From NCBI RefSeq assembly GCF_002993975.1, contig NZ_POSO01000003.1:254587-318586 (forward strand): a stretch of 64,000 nt of DNA, in the 5' to 3' direction. Shown here piece after piece: positions 1-9,659 of the stretch (positions are counted from its first letter, which is position 1; the number at the start of each line of letters is the position of its first letter). Both the position numbers and the translations under genes were made by a program. The stretch comes from Apilactobacillus micheneri. GTDB lineage: Bacteria; Bacillota; Bacilli; Lactobacillales; Lactobacillaceae. The notes beneath the pieces were generated by a model. The model worked only from the letters and a program-made list of their open reading frames with translations. It searched no databases and was not told the origin of the DNA.

Positions 1-2398
1 TAAAATTTGAAAAAGGTTGATTAATTTTAAGTTCTAAATCATTATTATTACTATTCTGGATTTGATAATATATCTTATCTTTACCATTAAAAGATAGATC
101 CTGTTTAGGAACTAAATGTGATTCATCAGTTAATAATCTAAAGACTTTAATTTTATCATTAACATATAAATAAACTTTAAAAATATATTTACCTGATAAA
201 ATATTTAATTGGTTCTTTTCTTTATTAGTTATTTGAAAATTTAAAGATAATAAATCCCCATTTAATTGAAAATCATTATTACTGTTATCAAAAACTTTTC
301 TAACGGTTTTATCACTACTTATCATTTCAATTTTACTATTATTAATATTCAAATTTTCATTTTTCAGATAATCAGGAATATTAATGGATAATTTTAATAA
401 ATTAGACGAATTAAGATTAATACTATTAGTAATAAAAGGTGTATTTTCATAGATAATTTCAATACCATCTCTATTATTATAAAATACAGTGTAACTCATA
501 TTATCATCAGTATTAATTTGAGCACTTGGTTTATTTTGATCAAATACATAATTAATCTGACTATTAGTAAAACTATCTTTCATAACTAACAAGGCTTTTT
601 GATTAAGCATGTTTGTATTCCAACCAGCGTTATCAAAAACAATGTTATTTTCATTAACCTTACCAATAATATGCGTTTCATCTGGCATTATAAGCTCAGC
701 CTTAATGTGTTTGTTACCAGTATTTATAACATCAAATACTAAGTTCTTTCCTGATTTTAAAACATTAGAAATAATTGGGGATTTAATATCGTCTTGATAT
801 AAACTATTTGATTTAATTACAAAATCATTAACACTATTAAAACGAGCACTAATTTTCGTATGCTTGTCTTCATTTACATAAGGTAGAATAAATTTATTTC
901 TAGTCTTTTTATTAGGATCCGCAACATAACGACTTACCAAATACTTGTTGGCAATCAAATCAGTTATTAGAATTTTCCAAGTTCCTAATCCTAGCTTTTC
1001 AATAGCATCATTAATATCAAAACTAAATTGATATCTAGCATTGGTCCATTTACCACGAGCATTTAATAATCTTTGAGGCAATGATGTTTTCGGCCTATTT
1101 ATATTGATTTTCATTTCTTTATCACTATCAATATTAACTAACTTAGCTGAAAACAATTCATTAACATTACCTAAACTAAGTAAGTGCTTAGACAATCTCA
1201 TATTTCTAATAATAAAGAAACCACGACCAATAAACTGGCCGTCTTCGTCAATTTTATAATTGGTCATTTTTTGATTAATTTTTGCATTATCATTACCTAA
1301 TTCAATTGCCGAAGATATTTCATCACTATAATCAAATATTTCTGGCATATAATATTTATATGATAATCCATGAAAACCTTTTTTAAAATGTCCAACTGAT
1401 TGACGATAAGTATAAGTGTCAAGAATATTAAATTCACCATGTCTTAATGCATAATAAACAACTTGTTGTTTAACTGGTAAATTATTCATTGGTTTAGAAT
1501 CCCACAGATTCCAATCACGTAAAAATTTATAAACCATTTCTTGTGCTTTATAAATATAGCTTTCTTCATTGTCACCAATATTTTCAATAAATATAAAAAT
1601 GTCTAAGAATAAAATCTTATATTTAAAGTCTTTAAATAAAGGACTATTTGCACCTTGGCCAACTTTTTTTAGCATATCTCGACATATATCTAAAGCATCT
1701 AGTCTACTTTGAAAGTTAGATAATGCACTTCTACTTTGAGTGATTGAATCATTACTTTCACGCCAACGCCACTTATAAACCACATCTTCAATTATATTAG
1801 TAACTTTAGATTTTAAATGTACTTGTAAGGTAAAAGGTATATCTTCATAGATAATACCTTCAATAAATTTAATATCATTGTCTAGTAAAAAATTACGACG
1901 ATATAATTTATTCCAAACTGTAGTATCATATAACAAATCATGATTATCATAAATGTTAGTATTATTAGCGTTATCGTGGATAGCAAAGGAATGTAAGTAA
2001 GAATTCTTATAACGATTTTTATCAAAACGTTTAACAAATCCCACAACTACATCTGCATTATTTTGATTTGCATTATAAGATAACTTAGAATATCCATCTG
2101 CTGGAACTAAATCATCCCCATCAACAAAAGCAATGTATTCCCCTTGGGCATGTTTTATTCCATAATTTCTAGTAGAACTAATTCCACCATTGTCTTTATG
2201 TAATGCCTTAAAAGAATCGTATTTTTTTGCATATTGATCAACAATAGCTGATGTATCATCAGTGGAGCCATCATCAATCATCAATACTTCCATATTTTCT
2301 TTAGGAAAATCGGTTTGTGCAATAGATTCAAGACAAGCAGCAACGTAATCTTGAACGTTGTAGCAAGCTACTATTACAGATAAATATGGTTTATTCAT
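1..2398 (-). CDS. Family 2 glycosyltransferase, C-terminal part cut by window edge
   Basis: About 799 residues are visible and the frame is still open at base 1. The ATG at 2396-2398 has a good ribosome site (GGAGAGG). The N-terminus reads MNKPYLSVIVACYNVQDY, the nucleotide-binding start of a GT-A fold. It is followed by MIDDGSTDDT, NGGISSTRNYG and AFVDGDDLV, the last containing the DxD metal/sugar-nucleotide motif near residue 92. Residues after about 320 have no enzymatic motif I recognise and look like a beta-rich tail, an arrangement similar to wall-teichoic-acid glycosyltransferases such as TarS. The family assignment is firm. The acceptor is not determinable; a wall or surface polysaccharide is an inference. 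It is a separate unit from the permease gene upstream of it. Confidence 0.85.
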   Translation of the reverse strand, partial: MNKPYLSVIVACYNVQDYVAACLESIAQTDFPKENMEVLMIDDGSTDDTSAIVDQYAKKYDSFKALHKDNGGISSTRNYGIKHAQGEYIAFVDGDDLVPADGYSKLSYNANQNNADVVVGFVKRFDKNRYKNSYLHSFAIHDNANNTNIYDNHDLLYDTTVWNKLYRRNFLLDNDIKFIEGIIYEDIPFTLQVHLKSKVTNIIEDVVYKWRWRESNDSITQSRSALSNFQSRLDALDICRDMLKKVGQGANSPLFKDFKYKILFLDIFIFIENIGDNEESYIYKAQEMVYKFLRDWNLWDSKPMNNLPVKQQVVYYALRHGEFNILDTYTYRQSVGHFKKGFHGLSYKYYMPEIFDYSDEISSAIELGNDNAKINQKMTNYKIDEDGQFIGRGFFIIRNMRLSKHLLSLGNVNELFSAKLVNIDSDKEMKININRPKTSLPQRLLNARGKWTNARYQFSFDINDAIEKLGLGTWKILITDLIANKYLVSRYVADPNKKTRNKFILPYVNEDKHTKISARFNSVNDFVIKSNSLYQDDIKSPIISNVLKSGKNLVFDVINTGNKHIKAELIMPDETHIIGKVNENNIVFDNAGWNTNMLNQKALLVMKDSFTNSQINYVFDQNKPSAQINTDDNMSYTVFYNNRDGIEIIYENTPFITNSINLNSSNLLKLSINIPDYLKNENLNINNSKIEMISSDKTVRKVFDNSNNDFQLNGDLLSLNFQITNKEKNQLNILSGKYIFKVYLYVNDKIKVFRLLTDESHLVPKQDLSFNGKDKIYYQIQNSNNNDLELKINQPFSNF

Positions 2399-2445
2399 AT
2401 TTAATACCTCTCCTTAATTTTTTCATATACTATTTCAATAAAAAA

Positions 2446-2529
2446 TACCCATTAAAAATGGTTTGGTATACTTATACATGTAAACATACATAATAATTAT
2501 ATCATTAATATCACCATTTTTAATCGGTA
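2446..2529. repeat. Long inverted repeat between uracil permease and glycosyltransferase
   Basis: Bases 2446-2462 and 2513-2529 are inverted copies matching at 16 of 17 positions, separated by 50 AT-rich bases. On the minus strand the second arm is followed by a T-rich run, so it could be a large-loop terminator for the permease transcript. It could equally be a protein-binding dyad in front of the glycosyltransferase. The loop contains TATAAT-like hexamers on the minus strand, but no convincing -35. Confidence 0.5.
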
Positions 2530-2541
2530 TTTAAAGCAAAA

Positions 2542-3795
2542 TTATTTATTTTCTTTTGGTAAAACTAAATTTAACATAATTCCTAACAAAGTTGCGATTG
2601 CTAATCCATTCAGTGGTAATGTTCCAATTTTTAGCATAAAGCCACCTACCCCAATTACTAAAATAGATGAAACAATCATCAAATTACGTTTAATATTCAT
2701 ATCAATATCATTTTCAATTAAAATTTTAATTCCACTTGAAGCAATTGTACCGAACAGCAAAAAGCTAATTCCACCAATCACCGGTAATGGCATTTGCATA
2801 ATAATAACATTTAATTTATTTACAAATGAGAAAATAATTGCAAATAAAGCAGCTCCAATCAGTACATAAACACTATGAATTTTAGTAATAGCCATCACAC
2901 CAATATTTTCACCATAACTAGTTACTGCTGGGCCGCCTACTAAACCAGCAAAAATAGATGCCATCCCATCACCACTTAAAGTACGGCTTAAGCCTGGATT
3001 CTTAAAATAGTTACGACCCGTTAATTCGTTTAAGACCATTATGTGCCCTAAATGTTCAGTAATTGTAACAAAAGCGATTGGAGCAATGGCCAATATAGCA
3101 CCCCATTCTAAGTGAACATTATATGAAACAAATGGAATTTCAAATTTAGGCATAGCAAACCAAGGTGCACTAGCAATTGTATTTAAATTAACTTCACCCA
3201 TAAAAATAGAAATTATATATACACAAGCAATCGCTAACAAAATTGGCATGAATCCTAAGAACCCTTTTAAATAAATATTAAATGCTATAGCCAATAATAA
3301 TGTAGTTAGAGCAATAAAAACAAATTTTAAATCATATTTGCCATTATTCATCATTGCATTATTTGCGGCACTACCAGCTAAAGATAAACCAATTACAATT
3401 ACAATTGGTCCTACTACTACTGCTGGTAAAATATGATCAATCCAGTCAGAACCAAAGAAGCAAATAATAAGTGCAACTGTTAAATAAATTAATCCAACTG
3501 CAATAACACCTTGAGCAATACCAGGATACCCAGTTGCCTGCATTAAATATTTCATCGGAACAATAAAGGCAAAACTAGACCCCATATAAGCAGGAATTTT
3601 CTTTTGGGTAATTAAAATATGAAGCAAAGTACCTATTCCTGATGCAAACAATGCAATGCTAGGGCTAAGTCCCACTAGTAGTGGAACAATCACTGTACTA
3701 CCGAACATTGAAAATAGGTGCTGCATTGATAACATTAACCATAAAAAGAATCCTGGTTTTTCATCAACATCTAGAACAACATCTTTATTTTTCAT
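2542..3795 (-). CDS. pyrP: Uracil permease (NCS2 / nucleobase:cation symporter-2)
   Basis: 417 residues, full length for the NCS2 family, with about twelve to fourteen hydrophobic membrane segments. The N-terminal PGFFLWLMLSMQHLFSMFG block and the central ITEHLGH motif are typical of uracil/xanthine permeases. The PyrR attenuator immediately upstream makes uracil the likely substrate, because this control couples the gene to pyrimidine nucleotide levels. The ATG at 3793-3795 follows an AAGGTGG ribosome site. It is transcribed alone from its own promoter just downstream of lepA. pyrP and uraA are both names in use for this protein. Confidence 0.93.
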   Translation of the reverse strand: MKNKDVVLDVDEKPGFFLWLMLSMQHLFSMFGSTVIVPLLVGLSPSIALFASGIGTLLHILITQKKIPAYMGSSFAFIVPMKYLMQATGYPGIAQGVIAVGLIYLTVALIICFFGSDWIDHILPAVVVGPIVIVIGLSLAGSAANNAMMNNGKYDLKFVFIALTTLLLAIAFNIYLKGFLGFMPILLAIACVYIISIFMGEVNLNTIASAPWFAMPKFEIPFVSYNVHLEWGAILAIAPIAFVTITEHLGHIMVLNELTGRNYFKNPGLSRTLSGDGMASIFAGLVGGPAVTSYGENIGVMAITKIHSVYVLIGAALFAIIFSFVNKLNVIIMQMPLPVIGGISFLLFGTIASSGIKILIENDIDMNIKRNLMIVSSILVIGVGGFMLKIGTLPLNGLAIATLLGIMLNLVLPKENK

Positions 3796-3841
3796 TTAAA
3801 ATACCACCTTAATTAAAAATTAAGAGTAGTTTTAACTTAGC

Positions 3842-3878
3842 AAAAAAGCCTACTTAACCGTGTATGGGTAAGTAGACT
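3842..3878 (-). terminator. Attenuator terminator of the PyrR-controlled permease leader
   Basis: On the minus strand a 10-pair stem (arms 3869-3878 and 3847-3856) is followed by a run of six T. It sits inside the permease leader, after the PyrR hairpin and before the start codon. It is therefore a regulated terminator, not the end of a transcript. Confidence 0.88.
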
Positions 3879-3879
3879 T

Positions 3880-3930
3880 AATTAAGATTCGCCGTATCTT
3901 ACTAGCCTCACGGGACTAAGTTAAAGACTC
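3880..3930 (-). promoter_or_regulatory. PyrR-binding RNA element (anti-antiterminator hairpin)
   Basis: The minus-strand RNA contains AGUCCCGUGAGGCU (about 3904-3917), which folds into a stem with the hexaloop CCGUGA, matching the CNGNGA loop bound by PyrR. A lower stem pairs GUCUU with AAGAU across a small internal loop, as in known PyrR sites. An alternative antiterminator is visible: ACUUAG plus CCGUG in this hairpin can pair with CACGGUUAAGU, which covers the loop and 3' arm of the terminator at 3842-3878. By established mechanism, PyrR bound to UMP would favour termination. Confidence 0.9.
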
Positions 3931-3943
3931 TTTATTAAATATA

Positions 3944-3972
3944 ATAATATATAATTTTTAAATCATCGTCAA
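3944..3972 (-). promoter_or_regulatory. Promoter of uracil permease
   Basis: Minus strand TTGACG (3967-3972), 17-base spacer, TATTAT (3944-3949). The -35 lies two bases beyond the lepA stop codon. The predicted RNA starts about 10 bases before the PyrR hairpin. Confidence 0.85.
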
Positions 3973-3973
3973 A

Positions 3974-5812
3974 TTATTTACTACCTTTTTCTTCTTCATC
4001 AGTTTGTAAGACTGCCATGAATGCTGCTTGAGGAATCTCAACTTTACCAACAGACTTCATACGTTTCTTACCTGCTTTTTGCTTTTCTAGTAACTTCATT
4101 CTTCTAGTACGGTCACCACCATATAAATGAGCGGTAACATCTTTTCTATATGCTTTAATATTAGTTCTAGCAATTACTTTTGCCCCAATAGCAGCTTGGA
4201 CCGGAATTTCAAAGTTTTGTCTAGGAATAATATCTTTTAACTTAGTTACGATTACTCTTCCACGACTTGCAGCAAAAGAACGATGAGAAATAAAGCTAAG
4301 TGCATCCACTTTTTCACCATTTAATAGAATATCAATTTTCACTAAATCAGATGGCTTGTAATCAGAAATTTCATAATCTAATGAGGCATAACCTCTTGTT
4401 GCAGATTTTAATTTATCGAAGAAGTCAAAAATAATTTCTGACAATGGAATATAATAAACAACATTTACTCGATAGTCATCAATATATTCCATAGTATCAA
4501 ATTGTCCTCTGCGATCTTGACATAGTTCCATCACTGGACCTACATAATCATTAGGAACCATTACTGTTGCTTTAACAAATGGTTCTTCAACGCTTTTAAT
4601 TTCAGATGCATCTGGCATTTCAGAAGGATTTTCAACATCTTTTACACCATCATCTGTGGTTTCAACATGATAAGTAACAGATGGAGCAGTGGTAATTAAG
4701 TCAAGATTAAATTCACGTTCTAAACGTTCTTGAACTACATCCATATGCAATAGACCCAAGAATCCACAACGAAAACCGAATCCTAAGGCTTGTGATGATT
4801 CCGGTTCAAATTCCAAAGCTGCATCATTTAACTTAAGCTTTTCAAGTGCTTCTCTTAAATCACCAAATTTGGCATTATCGGTGGGATATAATCCAGAATA
4901 AACCATAGGTTCCATTTCACGATATCCAGGTAAAGCCTTTTCAGCAGGATTATCAACTTTAGTAATAGTATCACCCACTCTAGTTTGGGTAATATCTTTA
5001 ATACTTGCAGTAATATATCCCACATCACCCGACATAAGATAATCTCTCTTAACTGGATGAGGAGAGTTCACACCTACTTCGGTAACTTCATATTCGCTAC
5101 CACTATTCATTAGACGAATTTTATCTCCTGGTTCAACAGTACCATCGTACAAGCGAACACTTAATACAACTCCACGATAATCATCATAAACAGAGTCAAA
5201 GACCAAAGCTTTAAGTGGATCTTCAACATTACCTTGAGGAGCAGGAACTTCATGAACAATTTTTTCTAATAGTTCTTCAATTCCAATTCCCTTCTTAGCA
5301 CTTGCCAAAACAGCATCGTCTGCATCCAATCCAATAACATCTTCTACTTCTTTTTTTACCATATCTGGTTGTGCAGATGGCAAATCAATTTTATTTATAA
5401 CTGGTACAATCTCTAGATCATCATCAATTGCTAAATAAACATTGGCTAATGTTTGAGCTTCAACTCCCTGTGCAGCATCTACAACTAAAATGGCGCCTTC
5501 ACAAGCAGCTAAACTTCTAGATACTTCATATGAAAAATCCACGTGTCCAGGTGTATCAATTAAATGAAATTCATAATCATGACCATCTTTGGAATGATAT
5601 TTTAATTCAACTGCATTTAACTTAATAGTAATTCCACGTTCTCTTTCAAGATCCATATCATCAAGCAATTGATTCTGCATATCACGTTTAGCAACTGTAT
5701 CTGTCATTTCTAAAATACGATCAGCTAAAGTTGATTTACCATGATCAATATGCGCTACAATCGAAAAATTACGAATGTATTTTTGGTGCTCCTTCATTTT
5801 TTTGATATCCAT
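3974..5812 (-). CDS. lepA: Elongation factor 4 (LepA), ribosome back-translocase GTPase
   Basis: 612 residues from the ATG at 5810-5812, the usual LepA length. The G motifs are [17 protein letters not shown] and NKIDLPSA. The EF-G-like domains and the LepA-specific C-terminal domain (ending near [13 protein letters not shown]) are intact. The frame also has a TTG at 5828-5830, but a GTAGGA ribosome site lies just ahead of the ATG, so I prefer the ATG. LepA acts on stalled or wrongly translocated ribosomes. The gene follows dnaJ but is separated by a terminator and has its own strong promoter. Confidence 0.96.
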   Translation of the reverse strand: MDIKKMKEHQKYIRNFSIVAHIDHGKSTLADRILEMTDTVAKRDMQNQLLDDMDLERERGITIKLNAVELKYHSKDGHDYEFHLIDTPGHVDFSYEVSRSLAACEGAILVVDAAQGVEAQTLANVYLAIDDDLEIVPVINKIDLPSAQPDMVKKEVEDVIGLDADDAVLASAKKGIGIEELLEKIVHEVPAPQGNVEDPLKALVFDSVYDDYRGVVLSVRLYDGTVEPGDKIRLMNSGSEYEVTEVGVNSPHPVKRDYLMSGDVGYITASIKDITQTRVGDTITKVDNPAEKALPGYREMEPMVYSGLYPTDNAKFGDLREALEKLKLNDAALEFEPESSQALGFGFRCGFLGLLHMDVVQERLEREFNLDLITTAPSVTYHVETTDDGVKDVENPSEMPDASEIKSVEEPFVKATVMVPNDYVGPVMELCQDRRGQFDTMEYIDDYRVNVVYYIPLSEIIFDFFDKLKSATRGYASLDYEISDYKPSDLVKIDILLNGEKVDALSFISHRSFAASRGRVIVTKLKDIIPRQNFEIPVQAAIGAKVIARTNIKAYRKDVTAHLYGGDRTRRMKLLEKQKAGKKRMKSVGKVEIPQAAFMAVLQTDEEEKGSK

Positions 5813-5850
5813 TTTTATTCCTACTTTCAACTGATTAATTATTATATTTA

Positions 5851-5879
5851 ATTATAACAACCAGTAACATAATGCACAA
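5851..5879 (-). promoter_or_regulatory. Promoter of lepA
   Basis: Minus strand TTGTGC (5874-5879), 17-base spacer, TATAAT (5851-5856). It lies directly after the dnaJ terminator, 38 bases before the preferred lepA ATG. Confidence 0.82.
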
Positions 5880-5882
5880 ATT

Positions 5883-5919
5883 AAAAAAGAGTTGATGCTA
5901 ATGACATCAACTCTTTTTA
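5883..5919 (-). terminator. Terminator of the hrcA-grpE-dnaK-dnaJ operon
   Basis: An 11-pair perfect stem (arms 5905-5915 and 5887-5897), 7-base loop, then a T run on the minus strand. It begins directly after the dnaJ stop codon. Confidence 0.9.
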
Positions 5920-7086
5920 TTATTTTTTACCATTAATGGCATCTTTCATTTTTTCAAAGAAACCACCATTTTTATAACCTTTTTCGCCACTAGCTTCAGC
6001 AAAAGCTCGTAAAGCTTGTTTTTGATCACGATTCAAACTCTTAGGTGTATCAATTTTGACATGAACTAATTGATCACCCTTACTGCTGCTATTTAATCTT
6101 TGAACACCTTTTCCTCTTAGTCTAAAGGTTGTTCCAGATTGAGTTCCAGCAGGAATATTAAGTTTAACGTCACCATAAACAGTCTTAACATCAATTTCAC
6201 TACCTAATGTAGCTTGAACAAATGATATAGGTTGATTATAGTCTAAATTATAACCATGACGTTCAAAATCTTTGCTTGGTTTTACTTGGAAAATAATGAA
6301 TAAGTCACCATAAGGGCCACCATTAGTACCAGCTTCACCTTGATTTTGTAATCTCATTTGTTGACCATCATCAACACCAGCAGGAATATTAACTTCTACT
6401 TCATGGCTTTCTTGTTTATGACCAGAGCCACCACAAGTAGGACATTTTTCTTTAATTTCCTTACCAGTTCCATTACATACAGGACAAGGATGTTGAGTTT
6501 GCATTCTACCTAGAGGTGTATTTTGTACAGAAGTTACATAACCGCTTCCACTACAATTATGACATGTTTCAGGTTTGGTACCTGGTTTAGCACCTGATCC
6601 CTTACAAGTATTACATTGTGCTTGACGATTATATTTAATAGTAGTTTTCTTACCAAAAATAGCATCTTCAAATTTAATTGACATTTGGTATTGTAAATCA
6701 CGACCAGGTTTTGGAGCATTTGGATCACGACGTGCTCTTTGACCACCGCCGCCAAAGAATTGACTAAAGATATCGTCAAAGCCACCGCCTCCGGTGCCAC
6801 CAAATCCACCGAAGCCGCCAAAGCCGCCGCCAGAACCACCGGCGCCGCCGAAGCCACCACCAGCAGGTCCATCAGCTGAACCAAATTGATCATAATTTTG
6901 ACGCTTTTGAGGATCACTTAAAACTTCATAAGCCTCATTAATCTCTTTAAACTTTTTTTCAGCACCTGGAGCCTTATTAATATCGGGATGATATTTTTTT
7001 GACATTTTACGATAAGCATGTTTAATGTCATCTTGACTTGCATCTTTGGATATTCCAAGAAGACCGTAATAATCTTTTTCAGCCAT
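5920..7086 (-). CDS. dnaJ: Chaperone DnaJ (Hsp40)
   Basis: 388 residues, type I DnaJ. The J domain (residues 1-70) carries the HPD triplet in KYHPDINK. A Gly/Phe-rich linker spans about 75-125. Four CxxCxGxG zinc-finger repeats follow ([32 protein letters not shown]), then the two C-terminal substrate-binding domains. It stimulates DnaK ATPase activity and delivers unfolded clients. A GGGGGA ribosome site precedes the ATG. It is the last gene of the heat-shock operon. The Gly-rich linker makes a local GC-rich patch that is coding and not foreign DNA. Confidence 0.97.
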   Translation of the reverse strand: MAEKDYYGLLGISKDASQDDIKHAYRKMSKKYHPDINKAPGAEKKFKEINEAYEVLSDPQKRQNYDQFGSADGPAGGGFGGAGGSGGGFGGFGGFGGTGGGGFDDIFSQFFGGGGQRARRDPNAPKPGRDLQYQMSIKFEDAIFGKKTTIKYNRQAQCNTCKGSGAKPGTKPETCHNCSGSGYVTSVQNTPLGRMQTQHPCPVCNGTGKEIKEKCPTCGGSGHKQESHEVEVNIPAGVDDGQQMRLQNQGEAGTNGGPYGDLFIIFQVKPSKDFERHGYNLDYNQPISFVQATLGSEIDVKTVYGDVKLNIPAGTQSGTTFRLRGKGVQRLNSSSKGDQLVHVKIDTPKSLNRDQKQALRAFAEASGEKGYKNGGFFEKMKDAINGKK

Positions 7087-7118
7087 TTTTATCCCCCATA
7101 AAATTATTATATATTCAA

Positions 7119-7156
7119 TAAAAAGCCAAAGCCCAACGAGTCAGACTTTGACTTTT
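7119..7156 (-). terminator. Hairpin with T run between dnaK and dnaJ
   Basis: A 10-pair stem with two G-T pairs (arms 7146-7155 and 7122-7131), followed by a T-rich run on the minus strand. It lies between dnaK and dnaJ, so it may be a partial terminator or processing site that lowers dnaJ relative to dnaK. Confidence 0.65.
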
Positions 7157-7173
7157 CATTTAGTAATCAATGA

Positions 7174-9048
7174 TTACTTATTGTTTTTGTCATCATCATT
7201 GTGAACTTCGTGGAAATCACCATTTACAGTGTCACCATCGTTGCCATTTTCTTTTGATGAGTCTTTACCATCAGCTTGACCATCTTTTGCTTGGCCTTGT
7301 TGATCGGCAGCTTGTTGTTGATATAACTTAGTAGCTAATTCTTGAACTTGTTTGCTTAATTCGTCTTTCTTAGCTTTCATATCGTCTAAGTTATTATCTT
7401 CTTTAGCCTTCTTCAATGCATCTTCTGCATCTTTGGCTTTCTTGATTTCATCTTCAGAAACCTTACCGTCAACTTCTTTCAAAGTCTTATCAGTTTGGAA
7501 AATTAGTTGATCTACTTCATTCTTTAGATCTACTTCTTCCTTACGTTTGTTATCGGCTTCTTCATTCTTCTTAGCTTCGTCCATCATCTTGTTAATTTCG
7601 TCATCTGATAGACCATTAGAATCCTTAATGGTAATCTTTTGTTCCTTACCAGTACCTTTATCCTTAGCAGAAACATTAACAATACCATTCTTATCAATAT
7701 CAAATTTAACTTCGATTTGAGGGACACCACGAGGAGCTGCAGGAATATCAGTCAATTGGAAATTACCCAATGTCTTGTTATCAGCTGCCATTGGACGTTC
7801 ACCTTGTAGTACATGAATATCAACAGCAGGTTGATTATCAGCAGCAGTTGAGAATACTTGTGATTTTGAAGTTGGAATTGTAGTATTTCTGTCAATTAAC
7901 TTAGTGAATACTCCACCCATAGTTTCAATACCTAATGATAATGGGGTAACATCTAATAATACAACATCCTTAACATCACCGGTTAAGACACCACCTTGTA
8001 CAGCAGCACCTAAAGCAACAGCTTCATCAGGGTTGATTGAATGGTTTGGTTCTTTACCAGTCCAGCTCTTAACAGCTTCTTGTACAGCTGGAATACGAGT
8101 TGAACCACCATTTAAGATAACTTCATCAATATCTGATGTACTTAAACCAGCATCTTTAAGAGCTTCGTCAAATGGTTTCTTAGTCTTATCAACTAAGTCA
8201 GAAGTTAATTCATTAAACTTAGATCTGCTTAGTTTAGTTTGTAGATGTAGTGGACCGTTTTCACCTGAAGCGATGAATGGCAAGCTAATTTCAGTTTCAG
8301 AAACACCTGATAAGTCTTTCTTAGCTTTTTCAGCAGCATCCTTCAAACGTTGTAATGCCATCTTATCATTTGATAAGTCAACACCATTTTCATCTTTAAA
8401 TTGTGCAACTAAGTAATCCATAATCTTCTTATCAAAGTCATCCCCACCTAAGTGAGTATCACCATTAGTAGATAGAACTTGGAATACACCGTCACCTAAT
8501 TCAAGAACGGAAACATCAAAAGTACCACCACCAAGGTCATAAACAAGAACTTTTTCATCTTTATCTTGTTTGTCTAGACCATAAGCTAATGAAGCAGCAG
8601 TTGGTTCATTAATAATACGTTTTACATCTAAACCAGCAATTTTACCAGCATCTTTAGTAGCTTGTCTTTGAGCATCATTAAAGTAAGCAGGAACAGTAAT
8701 AACTGCTTCGCTAACAGTATCGCCTAAGTAATCTTCGGCGAATCCTTTAATGTATTGTAAGATCATTGCTGAAATTTGTTGTGGTGTATATTTCTTACCA
8801 TCAACATCAACAGTGTATCCTTCTTCACCCATGTGACTCTTAATTGATGAGATAGTGTTAGGGTTAGTGATCATTTGACGCTTTGCAACTTCACCAATTT
8901 GTGTTTCGCCATCTTTAAATGCAACTACAGATGGTGTAGTACGTGATCCTTCTGGATTTGTAATGATTTTTGGTTCTTTACCTTCAAGAACAGCAACGGC
9001 TGAGTTAGTTGTTCCTAAATCAATTCCGATAATCTTATTACTTGCCAT
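7174..9048 (-). CDS. dnaK: Chaperone DnaK (Hsp70)
   Basis: 624 residues. The nucleotide-binding domain starts [19 protein letters not shown] and contains the phosphate loop [17 protein letters not shown] and the [10 protein letters not shown] block. The substrate-binding domain and helical lid follow. The tail is Gln/Asp/Asn-rich and ends [15 protein letters not shown]. The N-terminal domain lacks the extra stretch found in Gram-negative DnaK, as is usual for Gram-positives. It is an ATP-driven holdase/foldase working with DnaJ and GrpE. It is the third gene of the CIRCE-controlled operon. The antisense open frame at 7904-8416 is a shadow. Confidence 0.98.
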   Translation of the reverse strand: MASNKIIGIDLGTTNSAVAVLEGKEPKIITNPEGSRTTPSVVAFKDGETQIGEVAKRQMITNPNTISSIKSHMGEEGYTVDVDGKKYTPQQISAMILQYIKGFAEDYLGDTVSEAVITVPAYFNDAQRQATKDAGKIAGLDVKRIINEPTAASLAYGLDKQDKDEKVLVYDLGGGTFDVSVLELGDGVFQVLSTNGDTHLGGDDFDKKIMDYLVAQFKDENGVDLSNDKMALQRLKDAAEKAKKDLSGVSETEISLPFIASGENGPLHLQTKLSRSKFNELTSDLVDKTKKPFDEALKDAGLSTSDIDEVILNGGSTRIPAVQEAVKSWTGKEPNHSINPDEAVALGAAVQGGVLTGDVKDVVLLDVTPLSLGIETMGGVFTKLIDRNTTIPTSKSQVFSTAADNQPAVDIHVLQGERPMAADNKTLGNFQLTDIPAAPRGVPQIEVKFDIDKNGIVNVSAKDKGTGKEQKITIKDSNGLSDDEINKMMDEAKKNEEADNKRKEEVDLKNEVDQLIFQTDKTLKEVDGKVSEDEIKKAKDAEDALKKAKEDNNLDDMKAKKDELSKQVQELATKLYQQQAADQQGQAKDGQADGKDSSKENGNDGDTVNGDFHEVHNDDDKNNK

Positions 9049-9075
9049 AATTATCTTTCCCCTTTTTATTTATTA

Positions 9076-9645
9076 TTATTGTGCAACTACAACCATGCTT
9101 GGTCTAATTACTCGATCAGCTAGTTTGTAGCCCTTTTGTAAAACTTCTACAACTGTATCTGCAGGATGATTGTCATCTGCATCAACAGTTTGGACAGCTT
9201 GACAAAGTGTTGGATCAAACTTTTGCCCTTCAGCATCAATTTCCTCAATACCATTTTCAGACAAAGCCTTATTCATATGACTAAGAACTAATTCAACACC
9301 TTGTTTAAGTTGTTTTCCAGCATCATCAGTAACTTCAGTACTTAAAGCACGTTCTAAGTTATCAACTACTGGCAAAATACTTGTGGCCAATTTTTGACCA
9401 TCATATTTATAAATATCAGCACGTTCACGTTTGAAACGAGTTTGCATATTTTGCATTTCGGCTTCTGCTCTCAAATATTGATCAGAAACTTCATCCACTT
9501 TTTGTTCAAGCTTTTCTATTTTAGCTTGATTAGCATCTTTCTTTTCCTTTTTTGCATCTTTTTTGGCAGCCTTAGCTTCCTTTTTGGATACATCTTTTTT
9601 AGGATCAGATTGCTTTAAGTCTTTCTTTTCGTCTTTATTTGACAA
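9076..9645 (-). CDS. grpE: Nucleotide exchange factor GrpE
   Basis: 189 residues. A long Lys/Asp-rich N-terminal segment (about 1-50) leads into the coiled coil (YLRAEAEMQNMQTRFKRE) and the beta-wing domain ending VLQKGYKLADRVIRPSMVVV, the GrpE signature. It releases ADP from DnaK. The start is a TTG (9643-9645) seven bases after a GGGAGGT ribosome site; no better in-frame ATG exists. It lies between hrcA and dnaK in the heat-shock operon. Confidence 0.96.
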   Translation of the reverse strand: MSNKDEKKDLKQSDPKKDVSKKEAKAAKKDAKKEKKDANQAKIEKLEQKVDEVSDQYLRAEAEMQNMQTRFKRERADIYKYDGQKLATSILPVVDNLERALSTEVTDDAGKQLKQGVELVLSHMNKALSENGIEEIDAEGQKFDPTLCQAVQTVDADDNHPADTVVEVLQKGYKLADRVIRPSMVVVAQ

Positions 9646-9659
9646 GTGAATACCTCCCT

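Noticed and set aside
609-797. 62-codon plus-strand open frame at the left end
   Set aside because: It is antisense to the glycosyltransferase, which is continuously open across this region.
6534-6917. 127-codon second minus-strand frame within dnaJ and the local GC-rich patch
   Set aside because: The patch encodes the Gly-rich linker of DnaJ. The overlapping frame is a by-product and the composition is not a sign of transfer.
7904-8416. 170-codon open frame on the plus strand within dnaK
   Set aside because: It is exactly antisense to conserved DnaK sequence, has no ribosome site and its product is low-complexity Ser/Pro/Thr-rich, as expected from a shadow frame.
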